Shown piece after piece: positions 26,209 through 36,236 of a stretch of 36,459 bases of DNA. Under the pieces are notes generated by a model, which was not told where the DNA came from, did no database searches, and saw only the letters and a program-made list of their open reading frames with translations. This stretch comes from Candidatus Woesebacteria bacterium RIFCSPLOWO2_01_FULL_39_61 (lineage in GTDB: Bacteria > Patescibacteriota > Microgenomatia > UBA8517): assembly GCA_001793155.1 (NCBI GenBank), contig MGHI01000012.1:1-36459 (forward strand). The letters are read 5' to 3'. The translations under genes and the position numbers were made by a program. Within the stretch, counting starts at the first letter, position 1, and every line of letters starts with the position of its first letter.

Positions 26209-26526
26209 ATGAGATTTCCAAAGGCCGCGATTTATATATCGCAACTGGATTCAAATCACTCCGATAAATTGGACAGTATGGTTGACTCGTTATTCAAAGA
26301 CGAAATAGCCTACGAAAGAGCATCTCAAGCCCTACGTCGCCGTTTTGTAAGAGGGGCGGAATTTGTTCAGGGAGTAGACAGGGGCGGTAGAATAACCAGA
26401 ATAAAAAGAGAGAGAGTCGGCGGGAAATACAAATATTTTTTGGAAGGGTTAGACGGAGGTTGGAATTCACCGGACGAGCGGATTTGGATAGTTGCAATGT
26501 ATGCCCTCTGGCAAAAAAACAAATAA
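26209..26526 (+). CDS. Hypothetical protein (105 aa)
   Basis: Intact ORF with an AT-rich upstream region containing TTGACA (26173-26178); no family recognised. Confidence 0.5.
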   Translation: MRFPKAAIYISQLDSNHSDKLDSMVDSLFKDEIAYERASQALRRRFVRGAEFVQGVDRGGRITRIKRERVGGKYKYFLEGLDGGWNSPDERIWIVAMYALWQKNK

Positions 26527-26544
26527 GATCTCCGGTTATTTTTC

Positions 26545-26928
26545 TTACTCTGGTTCTGAAGCGGAAATATCCACAAAACTTCCGTCCAGCTTTAAATAGT
26601 AAAGATCCACATTTAGTGATGGAAATTTTTCATTAATCTCCGTTTTTGCTTTGAGAAGATCCTGAGTATGTCTTGCAAGTGACCCTTCAGCCCCGTATGC
26701 ACCACAGTCTTCGTGGTGAATTAAAACCGCTCTTTTTATGTTATGTAACCTTACTGATATTTCGATTTGTCCCATAATTATATCCAGATCTTTTGTACTG
26801 CCGGCAAATCCGATATAATCAAACGTTTTATCTTTTAAATTTTCATAAAGAAAGTCTTTTAAATACCCCTGAAACCGATAATCAATACAGCTAACGACAA
26901 CCGCTTCACAATGATGTTCTACACCCAT
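26545..26928 (-). CDS. Beta-carbonic anhydrase-like protein
   Basis: Zinc-site pattern CIDYR (CxDxR) and HHEDCGAYG (HxxC), spacing consistent with beta-CA. Confidence 0.75.
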   Translation of the reverse strand: MGVEHHCEAVVVSCIDYRFQGYLKDFLYENLKDKTFDYIGFAGSTKDLDIIMGQIEISVRLHNIKRAVLIHHEDCGAYGAEGSLARHTQDLLKAKTEINEKFPSLNVDLYYLKLDGSFVDISASEPE

Positions 26929-26981
26929 GTCTGAAAGTCTAAATAAGTTTTTTTAAAATTACAAGACCTCATTTTTTTTGG

Positions 26982-27010
26982 TTGACACTATCAGAAAGTC
27001 TAGTTAAAAT
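26982..27010 (+). promoter_or_regulatory. Promoter of the ATP synthase operon
   Basis: TTGACA (26982-26987), N17, TAAAAT (27005-27010). Confidence 0.7.
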
Positions 27011-27030
27011 CAGATGAAAAGTAGTGCAGA

Positions 27031-27067
27031 TCTCACGCTTCGACTGTGAGAGTTTTGTTTTTTATTT
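27031..27067 (+). promoter_or_regulatory. Leader hairpin with T-rich tract, possible attenuator upstream of the atp operon
   Basis: TCTCAC (27031-27036)/GTGAGA (27046-27051) stem followed by GTTTTGTTTTTTATTT. Confidence 0.4.
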
Positions 27068-27105
27068 AAGAACTCATCTATTTTTCAAAAACATTTTGTT
27101 TTTTT

Positions 27106-27372
27106 ATGCTTAAAAAACATCCTAAAAAAATAAGTTCTAAAAAATCCGAGAAGGAAAATAGCTGGTACTTATTGAGCCAGGCTTTTTATGAGGCTAGCAT
27201 AATTTCTTTCTCACTTGTATTTTTTCCAATAGTAATGCTTTTGCTGGGAGTATTTTTAGATAAAAAATTCTCAACTACCCCTCTTTTTATTGTAATCGGA
27301 ATAATATTGGGTGTAATTACAGCAATCTATAAGGCAACCAGAATAAAATTACATAAATTTAAAAATGGGTAA
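27106..27372 (+). CDS. AtpZ/AtpI-like F0F1 ATPase-associated protein
   Basis: 88 aa, two TMs, first gene of the atp operon. Confidence 0.75.
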   Translation: MLKKHPKKISSKKSEKENSWYLLSQAFYEASIISFSLVFFPIVMLLLGVFLDKKFSTTPLFIVIGIILGVITAIYKATRIKLHKFKNG

Positions 27373-28171
27373 ATTACATATTTCAGTAGCGCCGGAAATA
27401 ATCGCAAATATAGCTGGCCTTAATATTACAAATTCTTTATTAACGAGTCTAATCGTTATGGGAATTTTGATTTTACTTGCGTTTAAAACCGCAAGTCAAA
27501 AACCTGAAACAGTGAAAGAGCGAAAAAGCATGCTTTATATGGCACTGGAAATGATTATCGAGGGCTTTTATAACTTCATCAAAAACATTGCCGGAGACAG
27601 GGTAGAAAAACTTTTTCCTCTCCTTTTTACGTTTTTCCTATATATTATTATCGGAAATTGGATCGGCTTAGTGCCGGGGGTAGGCTCAGTAGGGTTTTAT
27701 AAGGCAACCGAACACGGCAGGGAATTTATCCCGCTTTTTAGAGGTCCTAATGCTGATTTAAATACTACACTTGCACTGGCACTTATTTCGGTAGGATTCA
27801 CACAGTATGTAAGTATTAAATCCCACGGTTTCAAAGGTTATATAGCCAGATTTATTAACATTAAAAATCCTATCAATTTCTTTGTAGGAATTTTAGAGCT
27901 AAGCTCGGAATTTTCTAAGGTTCTCTCTTTTTCTTTCAGACTTTTCGGAAACATCTTTGCCGGAGAAGTACTTTTGGCAGTCATGGTATTTTTAATTCCT
28001 ATACTTGTCCCCGTACCCTTTTTATTTCTTGAAGTGTTTGTAGGATTTATCCAGGCACTCGTTTTTACTATGCTGACTGCAATATTTATAGTTGTAGCCT
28101 CTGAGGTACACCACGAAAGTGAAAATTCTAATCAAAAAAGTATTAAACTCGGAGGGGAGGTGGGAATTTAA
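27365..28171 (+). CDS. atpB: F0F1 ATP synthase subunit A
   Basis: GNWIGLVPGVGSVGFYK; SFSFRLFGNIFAGEVLLAVM with the essential Arg; C-terminal FVGFIQALVFTMLTAIFI. Confidence 0.95.
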   Translation: MGKLHISVAPEIIANIAGLNITNSLLTSLIVMGILILLAFKTASQKPETVKERKSMLYMALEMIIEGFYNFIKNIAGDRVEKLFPLLFTFFLYIIIGNWIGLVPGVGSVGFYKATEHGREFIPLFRGPNADLNTTLALALISVGFTQYVSIKSHGFKGYIARFINIKNPINFFVGILELSSEFSKVLSFSFRLFGNIFAGEVLLAVMVFLIPILVPVPFLFLEVFVGFIQALVFTMLTAIFIVVASEVHHESENSNQKSIKLGGEVGI

Positions 28172-28390
<219 letters not shown>

Positions 28391-28398
28391 AAAAGCGT

Positions 28399-28767
28399 AT
28401 GGAAAAATTAGGAATAGACCCTATTTTGATTGCGGTTCAAATTATAAACTTTGGGTTACTATTGGTCTTACTAAAGAAGGTTTTATACAAACCCATACTG
28501 GAAACTATCCTGAAAAGGAAGGAAGAGCTTGAGGGAATTGAGAAGGAAAAGGCGGAAATTGAAAAAACAAAAAGAGAGGTCGAGGCGGATAAGAAAAATA
28601 CATTGATTGAAACGCAAAAAGAAAAAAATGAAATACTCACTAAGGCAAAAAGAGAAGCCGAGATAGAAAAAAGAAAAATTATCGAAAGGGCTAACTTGGA
28701 GGCAAAGGAAATTCTGCAGGGAACCAAAAAGCAAATTGAAAGAGATAAAAGGAAAAAGCAATTTTAA
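28399..28767 (+). CDS. atpF: F0F1 ATP synthase subunit B, 0-frame product truncated (122 aa); -1 frame continues to 28874
   Basis: IDPILIAVQIINFGLLLVLLKKVLYKPI N-terminal anchor and charged coiled coil; stop at 28765-28767. From codon GCA 28757 the -1 frame reads [38 protein letters not shown]. Confidence 0.85.
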   Translation: MEKLGIDPILIAVQIINFGLLLVLLKKVLYKPILETILKRKEELEGIEKEKAEIEKTKREVEADKKNTLIETQKEKNEILTKAKREAEIEKRKIIERANLEAKEILQGTKKQIERDKRKKQF

Positions 28768-28882
28768 AATTTATGTGTCTCATGTTTGCCATAAAACTCA
28801 ACACTTCTCCATTTCTCAATCACAAAAAATTACGATCAATCAAATTAAGCCAATTGGATAAGGAATTTGTCTAAAAATATTC

Positions 28883-30374
28883 ATGAAAACCAATAATCTT
28901 AACACGAAAGACAGTAAAACCGGTGAAATTATTTCGCTTGCCGACGGATGCGTATGGCTATCCGGCATGGAGGATGTTATGTATGGCGAGTTGATTGAAT
29001 TCGGAAACGGAATATTCGGTATTGCACTTAATCTCGAAGAGGACAGAGTTGGGGCAATAGTATTGGGAGATTATGAAAGTCTTTCCTCTGGAACAAAGGT
29101 TAGAACAACGGGACACCTTATGGAAATAGGCGTAAGCGAAGAAATGTTGGGAAGAGTGGTTAACGCCATCGGAGAACCGATTGATGAAATGGGGAAATTC
29201 AAAAAGCTGACCCCCATGCCTATTGAAAAAATAGCCCCCGGTATAGTAGATAGAAAACCCGTCGATACCCCTCTTCAAACAGGCATAAAAGCGATCGACT
29301 CTATGATTCCAATTGGGCGAGGCCAAAGGGAACTCATAATAGGGGACAGGCAGGTAGGTAAAACTGCCATAGCTATCGACACCATAATTAACCAGAAAAA
29401 CGAAAACGTAATTTCAATATACGTAACGATTGGTCAGAAACGGTCAAAAAATGCCGAGGTTATTAAAAAACTTAAAGAATACGGTGTTTTTGAAAAAGTA
29501 ATTATTGTCTCCGCTTCTGCCTCCGATTCATTCGCTATGAGATACCTTGCCCCCTATGCCGGTTGTGCAATTGGAGAATATTTTTTGGGAAAAGGCAAAC
29601 ACGCGCTTTTGGTTTTCGATGATCTGACCAAACACGCTTGGGCTTACAGGGAAATGTCGCTTCTTCTTAAAAGACCGACCGGAAGAGAAGCTTATCCTGG
29701 AGATGTCTTTTATCTTCATTCGAGACTTTTAGAGAGGGCTTGCCAGTTATCGGACAAAAACGGAGGAGGCAGCTTGACTGCACTTCCAATAATAGAAACC
29801 CAAGCCCAGGATGTTTCCGCTTATATTCCCACAAACGTGATTTCCATTACCGACGGTCAGATTTATTTAGAGAGCGATCTTTTCTTTGCCGGCATAAAAC
29901 CCGCATTAAACGTTGGTCTTTCTGTATCAAGGATAGGCGGTGCAGCACAAATTAAAGCTATGAAAAAAATTGCAGGCCGGCTTCGACTGGATTTATCGCA
30001 ATATAACGAATTGGCTACTTTTGCGCAATTTGCAACGGATTTAGACGAAAATACGAAAGAGAAAATTGAAAGAGGTAAAAGAATTGTTGAAATTTTAAAA
30101 CAGGACCAATTCACGCCTTACAGCGTTGAAAACCAAGTGTTGGTAATATATCTTGCAACATCTGGCAGTCTCGATGATATACCTCTCGAACTGGTAAGGG
30201 AATTCGAAAAAGGTTTTCTGGTCTTCGTCCAAAAAAAGTATAAAAAAATACCTGAAGAGATCAGCAAAAAGGGTGAAATTGATGAAATATTAGAAGAAAA
30301 GTTGGTTAAGTCAATTTCAGATTTTAAAACTGAATTTATGTTTGAGCATCAGATGGAAACAGAAATGGCGGAAC

Positions 30375-30397
<23 letters not shown>
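28883..30397 (+). CDS. atpA: F0F1 ATP synthase subunit alpha
   Basis: [19 protein letters not shown] Walker [47 protein letters not shown]. Confidence 0.97.
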
Positions 30398-32697
<2,300 letters not shown>

Positions 32698-32705
32698 AGA
32701 TCTAA

Positions 32706-33119
32706 ATGAACTTCCATATCGACATTGTCAGCCTCCAGGGAAGTATTTACTCCGGCGAGGCCAGTGAGGTTATTCTTCCCTCGACTGAGGGTGAAATAAC
32801 CGTTCTGTCAAGGCATATGCCTATTGTAACCACCCTGACCCTCGGTGAAGTAGTCGTTAAAACTCCCACCGATACCATTAATTTATTAATCGGTAAGGGA
32901 GTGTTTTCTTTTTCAGACGGTCTGGGACGTCTTCTTGTCGAGGACGTAAGATTTTCTGACGAGATTTCCGAAGAAAAAGTGCTAGAGGCAAAAAAAACAG
33001 CGGAAGAATTGATTGAAAAAGGCGTTAAGGGGGAAGAAAAGGAAAGAGCGGCGTATGCTTTAAGAAAAAGCCTGTTTGATTTAAAGATAGTCAGACGAAA
33101 GAAAAAGAGACTTCTTTAA
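32706..33119 (+). CDS. atpC: F0F1 ATP synthase subunit epsilon
   Basis: IVSLQGSIYSGEASEVILPSTEGEITVLSRHMPIVTTLTLGEV. Confidence 0.92.
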   Translation: MNFHIDIVSLQGSIYSGEASEVILPSTEGEITVLSRHMPIVTTLTLGEVVVKTPTDTINLLIGKGVFSFSDGLGRLLVEDVRFSDEISEEKVLEAKKTAEELIEKGVKGEEKERAAYALRKSLFDLKIVRRKKKRLL

Positions 33120-33127
33120 ATTTAAAG

Positions 33128-33156
33128 TTGATAGTTTACACTTTGCGATCTAAAAT
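33128..33156 (+). promoter_or_regulatory. Promoter of the CBS-domain gene
   Basis: TTGATA (33128-33133), N17, TAAAAT (33151-33156), 7 nt before ATG 33164. Confidence 0.65.
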
Positions 33157-33163
33157 AGTAGCT

Positions 33164-33613
33164 ATGCTGGTCAAAGATGTAATGACCAAAAAAGTCATAA
33201 CTGCCACTCCCTCTACACGCTTCACAGAGCTTGTCAGGTTACTCATAAAGAAAAATATATCCGGACTTCCCATTGTAAATAAAAAAGGTAAAGTGGTTGG
33301 CGTAATTTCAGAAAAAGACCTTTTTTACAGATTGTTTCCCTCACAAGAAGAGTTCTATAAAAACATAGAATACTATACGAATCGTAATAATCTTGAAAAA
33401 GAAACCCGGGCAATCGTTAAGCTGAAAGCAAAAGATTTGATGACTAAAGACATTATTTCAATTGGCAAGAACGATCATATTTTAACTGCCTGCTCGCTCC
33501 TTCTCATCTACGAAATCCGCCGTCTACCTGTAATAAACCATGGTAAGCTTGTCGGAGTCGTAACCACAAACGATATTTATAAGAATTTCTTGCTTACAAT
33601 AACTAAAAAATAA
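33164..33613 (+). CDS. CBS domain-containing protein (two CBS repeats)
   Basis: VKDVMTKKVITATPSTRFTELVRLLIKKNISGLPIVNKKGKVVGVISEKDL and a second repeat AKDLMTKDIISI...RRLPVINHGKLVGVVTTNDI. Start moved from TTG 33128 to ATG 33164. Confidence 0.88.
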   Translation: MLVKDVMTKKVITATPSTRFTELVRLLIKKNISGLPIVNKKGKVVGVISEKDLFYRLFPSQEEFYKNIEYYTNRNNLEKETRAIVKLKAKDLMTKDIISIGKNDHILTACSLLLIYEIRRLPVINHGKLVGVVTTNDIYKNFLLTITKK

Positions 33614-33621
33614 TAAGTTAT

Positions 33622-34251
33622 TTAAAATCTTATGAAGAAATCAAAATTTGTATTCGCCTTCGCTTCAACGTAATAACTCTCGTAAAGTTGTTCATATTTT
33701 TGGGATAACAATAATTCTTTTACTTCCTGCCTTATCTGCTCCTGTTCCCTGCCTTTATACAAATCCTTGTTTCTATTTATCTCGGCGTCTATTTCTTCTT
33801 CAGTAACGTCTACGTCTTTGGCTATAATTTTATATATAGTTATTCTTAATTTTACATTTTTCTCTAGATCCTCGATTGTTTGATCGGATTCCTTAAGGAG
33901 CTGGGTTAAAGTTTTACCGTTTTCCAAAGCTTTCCTTTCAGTTCTTAGAATTTCGGCTTCTATTTCTTCCTTTTTTACAACGATGTTTCTCTTTTTTGCT
34001 TCAAATTCTACTATTTTTTCGACAATCAGCCTATCAAGAGCATTTTTTGGTCCACCTCTATCCTGAACTAATTTTAGTATTTCACCAAATGTAACTGGCT
34101 GACCGTTAATAAATACTGGGGCAACAACCCCCTTTTTGTATAGACTCCACAGAATCAAAACAGCGAACAAAGTAGAGGCAATTTTAAGTAAAACCCGAAC
34201 TTTAATTTCCCGATTCAAAATATTTCTTATTTTAGCTTTTGAAATTCTCAT
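33622..34251 (-). CDS. SurA N-terminal domain-like secreted/membrane protein
   Basis: N-terminal TM then VFINGQPVTFGEILKLVQDRGGPKNALDRLIVEKIVEFEAKKRNIVVKKEEIEAEI; no PPIase domain seen. Confidence 0.7.
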   Translation of the reverse strand: MRISKAKIRNILNREIKVRVLLKIASTLFAVLILWSLYKKGVVAPVFINGQPVTFGEILKLVQDRGGPKNALDRLIVEKIVEFEAKKRNIVVKKEEIEAEILRTERKALENGKTLTQLLKESDQTIEDLEKNVKLRITIYKIIAKDVDVTEEEIDAEINRNKDLYKGREQEQIRQEVKELLLSQKYEQLYESYYVEAKANTNFDFFIRF

Positions 34252-34377
34252 ATAAAAAATATTAGCATAAATATATATCTTGGGTTAATCTGAGTAGGCT
34301 GAGATACATCGGTTACACTTCCTAATCTAAAATATGATGGGATTTTCATATGAATTAATTACAACTTTGTTTCTTTC

Positions 34378-34419
34378 CTTCGCTTCACCCGAGCGTTAAA
34401 ACGCTCGGTATTCGCGAAG
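34378..34419. promoter_or_regulatory. Two-tier hairpin overlapping the glycosyltransferase promoter region
   Basis: Outer CTTCGC (34378-34383)/GCGAAG (34414-34419), inner CCGAGCGT-TAAA-ACGCTCGG (34389-34408); TATAAT follows at 34433-34438. Confidence 0.5.
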
Positions 34420-34454
34420 TTTGCATAAAATTGTATAATCTTTTCGGAGATCGG

Positions 34455-35702
34455 ATGAAAACTTCTACAAATTTGGCCGTTTTTTCACTACATACCTGTC
34501 CTATAGCTTCAAGTGAAGGTAAAGAAACGGGAGGATTGAACGTATACGTTTTAGAAACAGCAAAGCAGTTGGGTAAATTGGGTTACAAAGTTGACATGTT
34601 TACTCGTTCACAAGATCGACTCAAGCCTTACTTAATTGAAGTTACTCCTAATGTGCGATTGATGCATCTTGTTGCAGGACCGGAAAAACCTATTCCCAAG
34701 AAAAATTTACTACCCTACGTAGACAGCTTTACAAAAGCTTTTCTTAACTTTTCCAGAAAGGAAAATCGTACTTATGAACTTTTGCACTGCCACTATTATC
34801 TTTCGGGATTAGCAGGACTTAAGATTAAACAGGCATATCAAATCCCGTTATTGATGACTTTTCACACCCTTGCTCTTATGAAAAATCTGGTTGGCAGATC
34901 AGAAGACGAGACTGAAGAAAGTGCTCGACTTAAAGCTGAGAGGAAATTAGTCAAGAAATCCGACCGCATAATTGCATCAAGCTATAAGGATAAAACTTAT
35001 CTAAAGTATCTTTATGACGCTTCAGCAGAAAAAATTTCCGTCGTTAGCCCGGGATTCGATGTTCAACTTTTTTCTCCAATTCCGAAATCCAAAGCAAAAA
35101 TGGAAATTGGGTCAGATTCTCTTAAAAAGTTAATTTTATCGGTAGGTAGAATAGAACCGCTAAAAGGGTTTGACGTTCTCTTATACGCTATAAAAATATT
35201 GTTAGTGAAAAATCCCAAGCTTCAGAAACATATTTCGTTATGGATTGTTGGAGGAGATACATCTGAACCCGTTAGTCTTTGGTCGGGAGAGTTAAAACAT
35301 TTGGAAAAATTGCGCCGGGATCTTGGAATTAAAGCGTCTGTTAAATTCGTCGGCCATAAGGCCCAAGAAATGTTACCCTATTATTATTCTGCCGCGGAGC
35401 TTGTCGTAATGCCTTCTCATTATGAATCGTTCGGAATAGTTGCCTTGGAGGCTATGGCATGTGGCACTCCAGTTATTATTTCTAATGTTGCCGGTGCTTC
35501 GGACCTGGTTCGTACAGTACACGGTGGAATGCTAACTTCGGTTAATAATCCAGTTCTCCTGGCAACCCAAATCGAATATATTCTATCCGATAGGCTAGCT
35601 TCGCAAAAGAGGCAACAAAAAATAAAGAATAAAATAAAAAATTACACTTGGGAAAAAAGTGCTATCCAGTTAGATAGGGTTTATCGCTCGGTGTTGAAAT
35701 AA
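34455..35702 (+). CDS. Glycosyltransferase family 4
   Basis: ETGGLNVYVLETAKQLGKLGYKVDMFTRSQ, SVVSPGFDVQLFSP, LSVGRIEPLKGFDVLL, VVMPSHYESFGIVALEAMACGTPVIISNVAGASDLV. Start moved from TTG 34431 (overlaps the -10) to ATG 34455 after GGAGAT. Confidence 0.93.
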   Translation: MKTSTNLAVFSLHTCPIASSEGKETGGLNVYVLETAKQLGKLGYKVDMFTRSQDRLKPYLIEVTPNVRLMHLVAGPEKPIPKKNLLPYVDSFTKAFLNFSRKENRTYELLHCHYYLSGLAGLKIKQAYQIPLLMTFHTLALMKNLVGRSEDETEESARLKAERKLVKKSDRIIASSYKDKTYLKYLYDASAEKISVVSPGFDVQLFSPIPKSKAKMEIGSDSLKKLILSVGRIEPLKGFDVLLYAIKILLVKNPKLQKHISLWIVGGDTSEPVSLWSGELKHLEKLRRDLGIKASVKFVGHKAQEMLPYYYSAAELVVMPSHYESFGIVALEAMACGTPVIISNVAGASDLVRTVHGGMLTSVNNPVLLATQIEYILSDRLASQKRQQKIKNKIKNYTWEKSAIQLDRVYRSVLK

Positions 35703-35792
35703 AAGGTCACCTTCAAAAAACCTTAAATATTTTTGATATTAGCTTTAGCGTGGCGACTCGCAGCGTTTTTGATAAAATAATTTATAGTTTAC

Positions 35793-35831
35793 GGTGGCTG
35801 TAGGAAAACAGTAGTTTTCGTAGCATCCACC
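35793..35831 (+). pseudogene. Degenerate tRNA-His-derived minihelix (copy 1)
   Basis: GGTGGCTGTAG (35793-35803) identical to the first 11 nt of the intact tRNA-His, then GAAAAC-AGTA-GTTTTC hairpin, ending in CCACC that can pair with GGTGG. Confidence 0.45.
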
Positions 35832-35843
35832 TTAACAAGTTAC

Positions 35844-35902
35844 AGTGGTTGTAGCTCAGTTGGTTAGACCTGCCTGCCGGCAGGCAGGGCGCGAGTTGTG
35901 GA
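35844..35902 (+). pseudogene. Partial tRNA-His 5' half (copy 2) interrupted by a palindrome
   Basis: AGTGGTTGTAGCTCAGTTGGTTAGA + 20-bp palindrome + GCGCGAGTTGTGGA; matches the intact gene at 36162 onwards apart from two substitutions and one deleted G, ends inside the anticodon loop. Confidence 0.8.
35869..35888. repeat. Perfect 20-bp palindrome CCTGCCTGCCGGCAGGCAGG
   Basis: The two 10-nt halves are exact reverse complements; interrupts the D-arm of the tRNA remnant. Confidence 0.85.
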
Positions 35903-36146
35903 ATATTTTGTCTACATAATTAAGAGCATGTCGAAAAATAAATTTTATACTGGTATTACTTCAAACATATTAAGAAGATTAAATGAACATAATAGTAGGT
36001 TATCTAACACAAGAACAACTAAATATATTAGAGATTTCGAATTGATTTTTGTTCAAATAGTTAAGAATAGATTGGAAGCAAGAAAATTGGAAAAATATTT
36101 TAAATCTGGTACGGGTAGAGAATTAAGAGCCGAAATAGTAAAATAG
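35898..36146 (+). CDS. GIY-YIG nuclease family protein (URI-like, 82 aa)
   Basis: MEYFVYIIKSMSKNKFYTGITSNILRRLNEHNS; GTG start coincides with the anticodon of the tRNA-His remnant. Confidence 0.88.
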   Translation: MEYFVYIIKSMSKNKFYTGITSNILRRLNEHNSRLSNTRTTKYIRDFELIFVQIVKNRLEARKLEKYFKSGTGRELRAEIVK

Positions 36147-36161
36147 TGTACAAAGTGATAA

Positions 36162-36236
36162 GGTGGCTGTAGCTCAGTTGGTTAGAGCGCGAGGTTGTGG
36201 ACCTTGAGGTCGGGGGTTCGAGACCCCTCAGCCACC
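36162..36236 (+). tRNA. tRNA-His (GTG anticodon)
   Basis: Cloverleaf: encoded G-1, acceptor GTGGCTG/CAGCCAC, D-arm GCTC..GAGC, anticodon arm CGAGG-TTGTGGA-CCTTG, T-arm GGGGG-TTCGAGA-CCCCT, C73; 3' CCA not encoded. Confidence 0.95.

Noticed and set aside
34280-34330. GGCTGAGATACATCGGTTACACTTCC resembling part of a TPP riboswitch
   Set aside because: Only the CTGAGA-like piece matches; the rest of the THI-box core is missing and neighbouring genes are not thiamine-related.
35844-36236. A group I intron or other intron splitting tRNA-His
   Set aside because: After the GIY-YIG ORF the tRNA restarts from its 5' end rather than continuing with the 3' half, so this is duplication/insertion and not an intron arrangement.
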